NCBI GenBank assembly: GCA_039105265.1
Contig: JAPFFF010000062.1
Span: 434,001 to 498,000 of the forward strand
DNA: 64,000 nt
Direction: 5' to 3'
Origin: Tritrichomonas musculus
Lineage: Eukaryota; Parabasalia; Tritrichomonadida; Tritrichomonadidae
Of this stretch, positions 8,998 through 18,978 are shown piece by piece. Under the pieces are notes generated by a model that was not told where the DNA came from, ran no database searches, and saw only the letters and a program-made list of their open reading frames with translations. How positions within the stretch are numbered: position 1 is the first letter of the stretch; every line of letters begins with the position of its first letter. Both the position numbers and the translations under genes were made by a program.

Positions 8998-10488
8998 ATG
9001 AGTAAGAAAGCCTTCACCATTTCAGCATCCGGCTTGAAAAACATTGTTTTCAATTCCAGTGATGATACACCGATTTCAATTTTGAATTCAAATAAACTAG
9101 ATGAAATTAAATTAAACGACGATGATTTTTTATTTCTCGTAGGACAATATGGTATTAAAATGCATCGATTTTTAGCCGAATTTATTTCACCTCGTGTTTC
9201 ATCCCTTCACTATTCAGATCCAACGACCAACATACTTCGAATTGACGAAATTAATAAGGAAAAAATAAATTTTAGCACAGAAATCAACAACGGAATCCTT
9301 GAGAAACTTCGATCAATAACTCTTGGTGAAAGCGTTGACATTAATTTTGATGATAGTCTAAAACTTCGAATATTATCACATTTCCTTGGGAATCAAGAAA
9401 TTGTTGACAAAATTAACGAACTTTTCCCCGTTTTGTCAGAAGAAACGAATATTGATGACTGCATTCAAAGTCTTCAGTTCATGCATAATTTTAATATCTC
9501 AGAATCAAGTCCATTCGGATTTTTATATGACAACGACCAGATAGTTAAATTCATTTCGAGCCACTTTTTTTCGATTGATCCAGAAAAACTTTATCGGCTT
9601 CCTCTTCCAATTCTTCACGCAATTCTAAGCAACAATGAACTGAAATTGAGAAGTGAAGATTCACTTTTTGAATTTATTGAAAAAGTTTTTGAAAGTAAAG
9701 AAAAATATGACATATCAGAAAAAGTTGTATTTTATGAACTTGTTGACTTTTGCTCTCTGAGTGAGCAGAAGTTCAACGATGCGATAGAAAAGATTGAAGC
9801 AGCAGATATGACGAGTGATCTGTGGAGCAGACTGAAAAAGTGCTTCTTCACGAGCAGAGACGTCGTTTCAAAGACGAAGAACGAGGAAGAGCGAAAGTCA
9901 CTGAATGGGAACAGATATGCAGTCATAGACTGGCACAAGTACACGACCGTTGAATACGACAGCAATTCGAACAGCAGATTCAATGGAATAATCGCCAAAC
10001 TTGGCAACGGAAACCCCGCAAGCGTCCTTGACAACGGAATCATCAACATCACATCATCACAAGCTTTTAGTAGTGCTACTTTTCATCAGTCCAAGAATGC
10101 TGTTAATTTCAGTGACACGCATGGATGCTTTCATTCCAGCGACACAGCCAACTCGTGGCTGACTGTTGATTTCAAGGACAGAAAAGTGAGGCCTTCTTTC
10201 TATTCAATTAGATCCAACATTTGGAATGGGTCTGGCTGGTACCATCCACAGAGCTGGCGCCTTGATGGCTCAAATGACGGAGAAAGCTGGACGCCACTTG
10301 ATGCACGAATAAACGACGAAAGCCTTGATGGACAAGGATACTCGAATACATTTGAAGCTCGCGAAGGCAAATCTCTGAATGAATACTTCCAGTACCTCCG
10401 AATCCAGCAAACAGGCACTAACACATTTGGAAACAATTGTTTTATTTTTTCAGCTCTTGAATTCTTTGGGACAATCCAAGAGCAATAA
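8998..10488 (+). CDS. BTB-BACK protein with C-terminal F5/8 type C (discoidin-like) domain
   Basis: This 496-residue protein (ATG at 8998) starts with a BTB-like segment (DDDFLFLVGQYGIKMHRFLA to VSSLHY, about residues 40-80). A BACK-like helical region follows, around 180-275 (LYRLPLPILHAILSNNELKLRSEDSLFEFI). Residues about 330-493 match a discoidin/F5/8C fold: NIWNGSGWYHPQSWRLDGSNDGESW and FQYLRIQQTGTN are typical. The order resembles animal BTBD9. BTB proteins usually act as Cullin-3 substrate adaptors, so a substrate-recruiting role is plausible. Base composition changes visibly within the gene: the part after about 9750 is much GC-richer than the N-terminal half. No signal peptide is present, so the discoidin-like domain would be cytosolic. 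Confidence 0.7.
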   Translation: MSKKAFTISASGLKNIVFNSSDDTPISILNSNKLDEIKLNDDDFLFLVGQYGIKMHRFLAEFISPRVSSLHYSDPTTNILRIDEINKEKINFSTEINNGILEKLRSITLGESVDINFDDSLKLRILSHFLGNQEIVDKINELFPVLSEETNIDDCIQSLQFMHNFNISESSPFGFLYDNDQIVKFISSHFFSIDPEKLYRLPLPILHAILSNNELKLRSEDSLFEFIEKVFESKEKYDISEKVVFYELVDFCSLSEQKFNDAIEKIEAADMTSDLWSRLKKCFFTSRDVVSKTKNEEERKSLNGNRYAVIDWHKYTTVEYDSNSNSRFNGIIAKLGNGNPASVLDNGIINITSSQAFSSATFHQSKNAVNFSDTHGCFHSSDTANSWLTVDFKDRKVRPSFYSIRSNIWNGSGWYHPQSWRLDGSNDGESWTPLDARINDESLDGQGYSNTFEAREGKSLNEYFQYLRIQQTGTNTFGNNCFIFSALEFFGTIQEQ

Positions 10489-10679
10489 CCTTTTACTTCA
10501 CCTCTAAATAAAAAAATGACTTTTATTTCATTTTTTCTGTTTCTCTTCAAATTGAATAACCTATATCGATAAAAAGATAATAGATAATTATTTTCTGAGA
10601 TGATTGATATTTGTAAAATTGAGAGAAAAAAAAGAGATTTCAGAGGAGTATAAATTTATATCTGGAAAATGTTGATCTT

Positions 10680-10839
10680 TATAGAGCGCTCGAAAAATTG
10701 CTTGAAAATTGAATTTTTATCATTTAAAAATAGTTCATTATGAGCAAACTCGAGAAATGTCAAATGCTTGAAAACCATTTTAATGAGCAAGAATCTGACA
10801 TTGCTCGAGCCTGCTCGAGCCGCTCTTAGTGTATCCCTG
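10680..10839 (-). mobile_element. Possible decayed end of a hAT-like element
   Basis: On the minus strand this stretch begins CAGGGATACACTAAGAGC, a hAT-like terminus, followed by subterminal GCTCGAGC repeats and GCAATGTCAGATT. The last string also occurs at the same relative place in the hAT-like element at 19456. No second terminus is visible, so this is a solo end or remnant. The rest of 10489-11047 has no gene. Confidence 0.35.
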
Positions 10840-11047
10840 ATCAGAGTCAAAAAATTATCATACATATAATTTTAAATAATGAATATTTTATTTCAATTAA
10901 AACTTTTATAATTAAAATAAAATACTCATCTTTAGGAAATCACGATATTGAAAAAAAAAGTAAGACACTTTCATTTAAAAAAAAGTGAATTTTCCGTTTT
11001 CAAATAAATATGAGTCTAAGATATAATAAAAGAAATTTTGATTATAA

Positions 11048-12537
11048 CTACTTTTGATTATAACTACTTTTTCTTATAAAACTTGCAACATATAAAATTC
11101 CTTCGTCATATTTTTTTTCATCATAATATTTTATCACTTCATTGAGATTGACGTATGATAATAAACTTTTTATAATATTATGTTGATTGTGTTCAAAGGC
11201 CAATTTCATTGTTGTTTTTTCAATACCACTTATCTTTGCATTTTTTCCTATTTCAATATTTTTTGTTAACAAGAGATTAACAATATCAACATTTTGATTT
11301 TGAATAGCAATATGCAGAGGCGTCATTTCATTTTTTTCTATCGAAAAACTAAAGCTGCTTATTTTATATATAATGGATTCAATGTTAACATCAAGTTCTT
11401 TACAAGACAACAATAATTTAATTATATCATAATTTTCTTTTTCCACTGCAATATACAATAATGTTTTTTCACCTTCATTTTTATATTTTGCGTTTATTTC
11501 ATTTTTGCAATATGGTAAAAGATTGTGAGCAATTTCAATGAAATCATATTCAACGCAATAATGCATAAAATTTTTTTTTTGGACTGTAAATATATCTTCA
11601 TTTGATTTTTTCATAATTTCATTATAAAAATTATATTTATAATGATCATTTAGTGTGGTTAGATTAATTTCAAACAAATGATTACAAATATATTGAAAAT
11701 TATAATATTTCATGCTTTTCATCATGAAGAATTTATTTGAAACAAAATTTTCATCGAAATAGTTCATAAAATTAAAATGATGGCATTTGATCGATTCAAT
11801 AAGGCAAACATCCCAATTACTATTTTTTGAATAAATAACTTTTTCTTCAAGAAGATGATATAATTCTTCATTATTTGAATGAACAGTATAAATCAACAAC
11901 GATGGTTTTACTTTTACGTTATTCATAATTAAATATTGAACAATTTGTATTGATCCAAAAAATGCTGCATATTCTATTAAAGTTGGACTATTATACAAAA
12001 AAGAATTTGTTTCAAAATTGGATGGAGGAATTTTCTCTTCGAGTGGATAATTTGTCTGATTAACATATATTATAAATTTTTCAACATTGTCATTTCGAAT
12101 TAATTCGCATAAATAAGAATCATTTTCACCAACATAACGTTTATCATCGAAACATTTTCTTTCTTGATCATTTTTGAATTTATCTTCTGGAAAAAGATAT
12201 TGTAGATAATTAGAGAATCTATTTTGGATAATGGTTAAAAGCTTTTTTTCTTTAATTAGTATTTCTTCTTGAAATAGAAAAAGTAAAATTCTTAAGTTTT
12301 TTTTCAAAAAAATGGAAAATTTCCATATTGGTGAAAATCTTTTTCATTTCGGATTGAACACTTAATATGATTTGCTCGATTTTTTGAAAAAAGTCATAAG
12401 TTCGTTGGTGATTATTAGATATATGAGATAATAAATGAAGAAATGAGTGTAAATCCCATTTATTTTCTTTAATTTTTTGATCATTGATAAAATCATTTAA
12501 TATTGAAAATTCATTTTCTTGATGTTCCTCTATGTAT
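11048..12537 (-). pseudogene. DUF3447-type ankyrin-repeat protein, frameshifted
   Basis: A 419-codon frame (11048-12307) contains SLIEYAAFFGS-type DUF3447 sequence (TLIEYAAFFGSIQIVQYLIMNN) and later ankyrin repeats such as EKTLLYIAVEKENYDIIKLLL and MTPLHIAIQNQNVDIVNLLL. It has no ATG at its 5' end. The family N-terminus continues in another frame over about 12310-12537 (WDLHSFLHLLSHISNN), matching the same part of the intact-looking relative at 46881-48077. The shift lies in a run of T and A near 12300. The first 25 or so residues and the start codon are not found. Such proteins form very large families in trichomonads, with unknown function. I call it a pseudogene; a sequencing error in the homopolymer would reduce the damage to the missing start. 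Confidence 0.7.
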
Positions 12538-12689
12538 TACTGAAATATTCATGAATAGGTCTATTATTGAAGATCATTGCTTAAAAATGAATTTATGACA
12601 AAATTTTGGCACAAATTTATTAATTTGAAAAAGTTTTGAAAAATTTTCCAAAATAACTTTTTTTTGGCATAAATTGAAAATATTTAACT

Positions 12690-13440
12690 CGAACATTTAA
12701 TAATACACCGCTGATTTTAGCTGCTTCTAAAGGTCATGTGGAAGTTGTTAAACTTTTATTATCACAACCAGGGATTGATATCAACAAAAAAAGCATTTGA
12801 AATCAAGATCATTTATTGCATTCAAATCAAACTTTTTCATTATATTTAAATTTGTAATAATTCATAGTATTTTACTTGAATATTTAATAATTTACCGTTA
12901 ACTGAAGCTGTATCTAATGGGCATATCAAAATTGTTAAAATTTTAATATCACAATCAGGGATTGGTATCAACAGCAAAGACTTTTGAAACTAAAATATTT
13001 AATGACATTCAAATCTGATTTTTTTTCATTATATTTAAATTTTGAATAATTCATGGAATTTAACTCAAATATTTAATGATACGCCGCTCTCTTTTGCTGC
13101 AAATGAAGGGCATTTAGAAATTGTTAAAATTTTATTATCACAATCCGGAATTGATATCAACCGTAAAAACATTTGAAATCAAAATTATTCATAAAATTCA
13201 TATCAGACTTTTTTCACTCTATTTATATTTTGAATAATTCATGGAATTTAACTCAAACATTTAATAGGACACCACTATTGGTAGCTGCACTTTATGGCTA
13301 TTCAGAAATTGTTAAACTATTAATATCACAACCAGGGATTGATATCAACATCAAAAACATTTGAAATCAAAATCATTCATGAAATTTAAATCTTACTTTT
13401 TTAATAAAATAATAATTTTGAATGTTTCATGGAATTTTGA
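12690..13440 (+). repeat. Four ankyrin-coding units alternating with a conserved ~86-bp spacer
   Basis: Units begin (TTT-AAT, coding Phe-Asn) at 12696, 12883, 13072 and 13260, a period of 187-190 bp. Each has about 102 bp coding one 34-residue ankyrin repeat (pattern TPLxxAAxxGHxEIVKLLLSQ, then GIDINxKNI). The third codon block ends in ATT-TGA or TTT-TGA, and an 85-87-bp AT-rich spacer follows. The spacers resemble one another as closely as the coding parts. Both edges carry ACATTT in most units. Spacer lengths are not constant multiples of three, so the frame is not kept through them. The same unit occurs on the other strand at 48220-48585. Confidence 0.75.
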
Positions 13441-14723
13441 AAATGAATGATATATAAAACAGCTATTGATTATGCAAGGGAAAAAAATCATCAAGAAATT
13501 GTTGAATTTCTAGCCAAAGGTCCAGTACAGAGCATTTCTTCACCCTCCACCAAGAACCAGCAGCAGTCTGAAGAAGTCTCTCGCCTGAATCAGCTCGTAG
13601 ACTCGAATCAGGGGAAAATCAACGAACTTGAGCATGATAACGAAATGAAGCAGAAGAAAATCGATGAACTCGAGCTTGAGAACGAAATGAAGCAGCTGAA
13701 AATCGACGAGCTCGATGGAAAGCTCAGTGAGCAATCTGATCGTGAAGCATCGCTCAAGGAGGAAGTTGAAAATCTGAAGAAGAAAATCAAATCATTTGAA
13801 CAACAAAGGGTAGCACCCACTGATTCTTTTAATATCCTTGACTCATCAGTGATAAAAAATCTCCGAATAATCAGGGAGATCAGCTCAGGTGGCTTCGGGA
13901 AGGTTCTTGAAGTTGGGAAAGAAGAAACATATGCTCTAAAAGGGATGCATGTCGATGATCTTTCAATCAGTGGCTTCAAGGCGTTCATCGGTGAGTACGA
14001 GAAGCTTACTAGGCTTCATCATCCAAACGTTGTTCAAGCATATGGGGTCTTCATGAGCGATGCAACTAATCCTCCTTCAATTCTTCTTGAATTCTGCCCA
14101 AAGGATCTACGAAGCGCGATCAAGTTAGAAAGTCTGTCAAACGTTCAGCTTGTCATCTGGATCTACCAAATTGTTGAAGGGATGAGGTACGTCCACAAGT
14201 GCCAATTGGTCCACCGTGACATCAAACCTTCGAATATCCTTGTTGGAAAAGATGGGAAAATCCGAATCAGCGACTTCGGAATCGCAAAACTGATGACTAC
14301 AGAAGAACAAAGTACAACACTCGGAGCTGGATCACAGAAATTCATGGCACCAGAAATTCTAAAGGAGGAAAAGTACAACGAAAAGGCAGACGTCTACCCG
14401 TTTGGAGTGCTCATCTTCTTCATGTTGAGCAGAGGAGAAATGCCAAAGATAAATGTCGTCCAAATGGAAATAGGAAAAAGGCAGAAATCCCAAGCTCGTT
14501 TTCGCATCTTGCAAAAGATTTGATCAACCAATGCTGGAACTATGATGCGAAGGATCGCCCAAGCTTTGATGAAATCCTTTCTCTTCTTGAAGGAAACAAT
14601 TTCAAGCTTTTCGAATTCAACGATCAAGAAATTTCTGAAATCAAAGAATTTGTGAATCATCACAAAGAAGAAATCCCAAACTACCAATTTTCGCATCCTA
14701 ATAAACAACAACTAAATCAATGA
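13438..14723 (+). pseudogene. Ankyrin - coiled-coil - protein kinase gene, frameshifted
   Basis: The frame from 13447 opens with a last ankyrin repeat (KTAIDYAREKNHQEIVEFLA). A long Glu/Lys coiled coil (about residues 40-115) follows, then a TKL-like kinase domain with an intact Gly-loop (SSGGFGKV), VAIK-type Lys (YALKGM), VHRDIKPSNIL, SDFGIAK and APE. The frame is lost near 14470 at an A-run after VVQMEIGK. The rest of the C-lobe continues in the next frame to 14723 (LINQCWNYDAKDRPSFDEIL). One base restores it, so a sequencing error cannot be excluded. The upstream ankyrin units at 12690-13440 presumably formed its N-terminus. The coiled-coil and kinase part is clearly GC-richer than the ankyrin part. 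Confidence 0.75.
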
Positions 14724-15174
14724 TTTATATTCTTTTTTATTTATGATTATTATTTTCCAATTCTATATTCAGTATCCATGGTTCAAAAGGAATAAAAGAT
14801 TAATCATTTATCTTTAAACTTTTTTCCATATGAAATTTTTCTTATTATTTCTAGTTTAAAATATTAATTAAAGATTAATAAGGTGAATAATGACTTCTAA
14901 TTAGACTGTTATTAATACTAACTCACATTAGTAGTTAATATTAGGCAGCGTCTCACTTTTCGGGTCCCTTCGGTCCCCTCAAGTGTACCGGGCCTAATGC
15001 ATTAACGGATCCCACTAGGAAGGGGTATAAGGCCGTGGGGACCAGAAGTAGGACTACAAAAACGGTTTCCAGGCTTGTACCCTACTATAACGATAGTAAC
15101 CGTTAACCATCGTTTTCTGTAGGAGTGCACCCCTGGTTCGTTTAATAAAAAAAGTTGATGTTTAGTTTTAATCT

Positions 15175-15585
15175 TTATGTATTTCTTTTGAACAAATAAC
15201 GTATTGGTGGGCAAGTATAATTAGTACATCCATTGCCATTATACCACCATCCCATAGCGATTCGTATCTGGTTTAGCTGGTTGGATGGTATATTAAAGCA
15301 TATCTCAAACGTATCATGTTGAAAACTACGAGTTGAACTACTACGACCAGCCATCATTACATCCATTGAGGTAGATGAGCTAGCGTATTCAAACTCAATC
15401 GTGCATGGATTGCTAGTCAGCTTACTGCTATCAGAATAGGTGCAATGCTTAGTGTCCCACAAGTAGCTACTGATGTTGTCCTTCAACCAATAATTAAATG
15501 GTATTCCCATTTCATCTATTATTGTATTACCTGGTTGGAAGCATGCTCTTGCTGATTTACCTAAATGTGTTGTGCTATATGGCAT
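15175..15585 (-). CDS. ORF of the unrecognised 14.9-16.2 kb element
   Basis: A 136-residue frame with ATG at 15585. It is rich in Ser, Thr, Tyr and Trp, with several Cys (GNGCTNYTC), no transmembrane segment and no catalytic motif I recognise. The composition is more like an extracellular or virion-surface protein than a housekeeping protein. It lies on the same strand as the 169-residue ORF. Whether it is expressed is unknown. Confidence 0.35.
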   Translation of the reverse strand: MPYSTTHLGKSARACFQPGNTIIDEMGIPFNYWLKDNISSYLWDTKHCTYSDSSKLTSNPCTIEFEYASSSTSMDVMMAGRSSSTRSFQHDTFEICFNIPSNQLNQIRIAMGWWYNGNGCTNYTCPPIRYLFKRNT

Positions 15586-15672
15586 TTTAACTATGATGAA
15601 CTTAACACGTAATAACCACCCACTAGTTCCGTCAGTATATTTCTGATATGTATGTGTATTGTCTAGTTTGAA

Positions 15673-16182
15673 CTATGTAAGCATATCTGTCATAGTTGAT
15701 GCACTGTAATCTATAATAGGGAACCAATCTGTTTTACATCCCTGGTATTCATATCCTGCTGGTACTTGTTCAGGCTCATTGAAGTAGTCCATCCATTCAT
15801 TTCGTTGTATTATAAGCATACTATTTGATATTATTTCTGGTGATGCATTTCCGGTTTCACCTTTCAAAGCATATTTCTCATCACATTCTGTTAATTTTTC
15901 TGTAATCAATTTATGAACAAGCGCTGTTGTTGGTAAACTTGTATCACTATTACTTGTTTCATCACTTCGAGAAAGATCCGCAACATAACGTGTAGTATCA
16001 TTATTAAAGTATATTCTAATAGCAAATATATAAGCTTTAATATAATCATTTCCGTTCTTTGGTATAATCACGTTTGCAGAATTACGTTTCCAAAAAGAGG
16101 TCATTGGACTATGTAAAAAAGGCAGTACCGCTGTGGTCACACTAGTCGTATACCAAATCTTATTATAATTGGTTTTAGACAT
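15673..16182 (-). CDS. ORF of the unrecognised element, fibre-like flavour
   Basis: A 169-residue frame with ATG at 16182, starting MSKTNYNKIWYTTSVTTAVL. It contains a helical segment leading into DEKYALKGETG, a string common where fibre or tail-spike shafts begin, and a Trp-rich C-terminus. No family is recognised. The poly-G/poly-A tract begins about 18 bases upstream of its ATG, an odd promoter position that may mark the element's end. Confidence 0.35.
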   Translation of the reverse strand: MSKTNYNKIWYTTSVTTAVLPFLHSPMTSFWKRNSANVIIPKNGNDYIKAYIFAIRIYFNNDTTRYVADLSRSDETSNSDTSLPTTALVHKLITEKLTECDEKYALKGETGNASPEIISNSMLIIQRNEWMDYFNEPEQVPAGYEYQGCKTDWFPIIDYSASTMTDMLT

Positions 16183-16705
16183 AATTATAGAGAAATTCGG
16201 GGGGGGGGGGAAAAAAAAACTTATTTTATGAAAAAGTGTACTAATATCAGAAAAAAGTTTTTCACAAAGGGCTCTAATATATCTGGAAAATGCAATTGTT
16301 ATAAAGATTTTACTAAAATATTTTTTTAGCCATATTTAGCACTAAAATAAAAACAATTACAACTGATTTTGAGTAGTTTCCGTCAATTAAATAAGCTGTC
16401 ACTCTACTGTGATGGGTATATATAATAATTTCGTCGAGGATGATAAAAATGTCAATTTTTTGTAGTATGGATGAATTAACGCCTAGTATATCTGTAGCCC
16501 TCCTTATCTTTACTACTATAGTTTTTAGTGCTTCTTTATTTGTTGTAAAGTCTTTAATAAAGATAGCATCTATATCCGTTTACTTTCCACAGCAGCAGTA
16601 AAAAATTCTGGTATCAACTTCCCATATGATTTATGGATTTTCATATTTTAAATCAATAATAGTTCGAAGTGAAGATAAGTATTCTTTTCATTTATCATTT
16701 TTAAC

Positions 16706-17011
16706 ATGACGTCCAAACAGCAAAAATATCAAAAGAAAAATCACAACAGGGTTATCAGAATAGCTGAAATTGATGGAAACACTGTGAAAATCTATCAACT
16801 TGATTCCCATGAAATGATAAAAGATTTCAAGCATCCAAAAGTTATGCATCTCAAACAATATTTGCAAGAAATTCATGATAAAGAAATTGAACTGGAATTA
16901 TCAAATGAAAATGAATTTCATGTCCCAGAAAAAGAAGAAGTGGAAGAAGAAGAATCAATTTCTGATGATATTCTTGGTATACAATCTCCGAAAACAGAAA
17001 TTCAAAAATAA
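16706..17011 (+). CDS. Small charged protein of unknown function
   Basis: This 101-residue protein (ATG at 16706) has a basic N-terminus (MTSKQQKYQKKNHN) and a short strand-like core (IRIAEIDGNTVKIYQLD). A helical middle follows, and an acidic tail EKEEVEEEESISDD. Two initiator-like TCA motifs lie 9 and 16 bases upstream (A at 16697 and 16690). It runs in tandem with the next small gene, 180 bp downstream. No family is recognised; a nucleic-acid-associated role would fit the charge pattern but is not shown. Confidence 0.5.
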   Translation: MTSKQQKYQKKNHNRVIRIAEIDGNTVKIYQLDSHEMIKDFKHPKVMHLKQYLQEIHDKEIELELSNENEFHVPEKEEVEEEESISDDILGIQSPKTEIQK

Positions 17012-17190
17012 AAAATAAAAAAACATTTACTTTTTGATTATTTTTTTCTTTTTATATCGTCAAATTTCCATTCTTTTCGTCGATATTCTTCAAATTCTTT
17101 TTCTTTGTTCATTTAAAATGATATAAAATAAATAAGCAAGAAAAAATTCAGAAGAAAACTTTAGAAGAATAAGCACGTCACACTTATATA

Positions 17191-17568
17191 ATGTGCATCC
17201 AACAACAACAAGTACAAGAATTAGTTCAGATGGAAAAAGAACTTATGCCCCTCATAGAAGACATCCGTGCATTATTGGCACAAGAAGAAGAGATCCCTAT
17301 TTACAAAATTGAGCATGTAATTCCCTTCATGATGGTGCGATACTGCCAACTAAGAACCAAACAAATAGCTGCAAAAAGAAGAATAGAAATGTTGATGCCT
17401 ATGGCTGAAGCCAAAAAAAGATATGAAGGAAAATGTGAAGAAGAGGAAAAAGAAGAGACAAAATATTTCAAGTGGTATAACACACTAGCAAACAATGAAC
17501 AAAACATTTCAAGTCCTCGATTATTCAGTTACAGAGTGCTCATCTATTATTCCATGTTTTGGAATTGA
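17191..17568 (+). CDS. Small coiled-coil protein of unknown function
   Basis: This 125-residue frame (ATG at 17191, initiator-like TCACACTT with A at 17180) begins with a Gln-rich helical stretch and continues as a Glu/Lys coiled coil to about residue 95. The last about 20 residues look unlike the rest. A second frame overlapping from 17495 to 17686 encodes a more protein-like end (FGIEDNIFIPVFFKDELTHP). A frame change around 17490 is therefore possible, either by mutation or by sequence error. No family is recognised. Confidence 0.45.
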   Translation: MCIQQQQVQELVQMEKELMPLIEDIRALLAQEEEIPIYKIEHVIPFMMVRYCQLRTKQIAAKRRIEMLMPMAEAKKRYEGKCEEEEKEETKYFKWYNTLANNEQNISSPRLFSYRVLIYYSMFWN

Positions 17569-17686
17569 AGATAATATATTTATTCCAGTCTTTTTCAAAG
17601 ATGAGTTGACTCATCCATTAACATTTCCAACTCAAATACTTTCTGTTTATACGACAACCAATAAAATTAAGAATCAATATATATAA

Positions 17687-18096
17687 ATGAATATTTGGTA
17701 AATGTTTTTACCTATCTTCTGCAATTACAGGAGCTAATCAACTTAATGATTATCTCAAAATAATCAAATTAACCAGAAAATAATTTTCTGAGGATAAACG
17801 GTCGGTATATTAACATTCAATTTATTTACCTATTGATTGGACCAAGACATCATTTAGCAGGTCATTTCTTATGAATGAGATACAATTATCTATTTCAACA
17901 ATAAAAACATAACAAAAAAGGAGATTTTTCTCTCTCCATTCACAATATCTTTTTAAAAATAATAAAGAGAACTGTCCATCGATTTTGGCTATAGTTATAC
18001 TGATGAATGAATAGAAAAATGATTAAATTCATTAATAATAAGCGAGAACAATTATAATTTTATGATTTATTTATTATTATTATTTAATTTACCAAT
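17687..18096. other. Intergenic, nothing recognised
   Basis: AT-rich with no sustained ORF, RNA gene or clear repeat. It separates the small plus-strand genes from the minus-strand acetyltransferase gene. Confidence 0.5.
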
Positions 18097-18978
18097 TCAA
18101 CCAATCGCCGTCGAAACAAAGCAGAAGCATTTTTGGGAATCTACAGCTTTTGGTGTACCACAGTACATTTTGGCAAATTCATGTTCATATTTTTCCATTT
18201 TATAAACAGAACTTATTTCTTCAAAAAGATCAATTGCTGATTGATTTGCAGTTGTGGTACTGAATGCAAAATCACTTTGTTCATCAATCTCATTAAGAAG
18301 AGAACCAATGAGAGCCTTTGCAATTTCTTTAGAATCACTGCAGCAAGGCGAAATTTCCCATTCTTTGTTACTTTTGTAAATAGATGCGTAGCCTTTAAGT
18401 TCGTTGTTACTGTCGTAATATACAAATGAATATATATTTGGTCTTGCAAGCCAATTTTTTAAGAATTCTTTTCGATCACCAGGAAAACAATCTTTATCAT
18501 AAGAAACAACATCATTATAGTGTTTTTCTTCATTGTAAGGTAAAATATGGAGGGAAATGTTGAGCTTTGTGGCTTTACCAGAGTAAAATCTAATATTTTC
18601 AGAAATTGTAAATCCTTTTTTCTGGTAAAATGGAATCATTTCAGGAACAGAAAAAAGTCCAATTGCACATTCTTTACAATGTTCCAATGCTTTGTCAAAT
18701 AGTACTCTTCCATTGTTATGTCCTCGGTGGTTTTTCCTAACAAGAAAGTAGCCTATATGTGCAAAATTGCCTGGATATCGTAGTGCAAGAATGGTGGAAA
18801 TGATTTCATCATCAATAACACCTTTGAAAAAACCTTTATTATCAATATTGTAATATGGATCGATTGAATCAGTGGCATATGACCATTATTCTTCTTTAAA
18901 TCCAATGATAAACATTTTTTCCAAATCTTCGTATTCCATATTGAGTACCTTGTATCCTTCTTCAGGCTGATACATCAT
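18097..18978 (-). pseudogene. GNAT-family N-acetyltransferase gene with one internal stop
   Basis: The full frame starts with ATG at 18978 (MMYQPEEGYKVL) and runs to 18097, about 293 codons, interrupted only by TAA at 18886-18888. The N-terminal half is a GNAT domain: a strand (IISTILALRYPG), IGYFLVRKNHRGHNNGRVLFDKAL with the acetyl-CoA-binding Arg-x-x-Gly pattern, and PEMIPFYQKKGF. The C-terminal half has the CFPGDRKEFLKNWL and KGYASIYK pattern of the second domain found in two-domain acetyltransferases. The segment after the stop is a 196-codon ORF. Apart from that one codon the sequence looks under constraint, so the damage is recent or a sequencing error. The substrate cannot be read from sequence. 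Confidence 0.7.

Larger units (their letters stand above)
14940..16210 (-). mobile_element. Unrecognised, possibly virus-derived element (fossil)
   Basis: This block differs in base composition from its surroundings. It starts with a GC-rich non-coding stretch (about 14945-15140), holds two minus-strand ORFs (15175-15585 and 15673-16182) and stops at a run of 11 G followed by 9 A near 16200-16219. The downstream ORF contains a repeat-free Trp/Tyr/Cys-rich segment. The upstream one has a KYALKGETG string like those in viral and phage fibre proteins. No capsid, polymerase or integrase signature is visible, and no target duplication or terminal repeat was found. It may be broken or a short satellite element. 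Confidence 0.35.

Noticed and set aside
12690-13440. Ordinary parabasalid introns
   Set aside because: No GTATGT-type 5' site or ACTAACACACAG 3' motif occurs in any spacer.
13540-13988. Minus-strand Ser/Phe-rich ORFs opposite the coiled coil
   Set aside because: They mirror the Glu/Lys coiled-coil codons and have no independent support.
17041-17112. 24-codon minus-strand ORF starting at 17112
   Set aside because: A clean ATG-stop frame of charged residues, but too short and without any motif to support as a gene.
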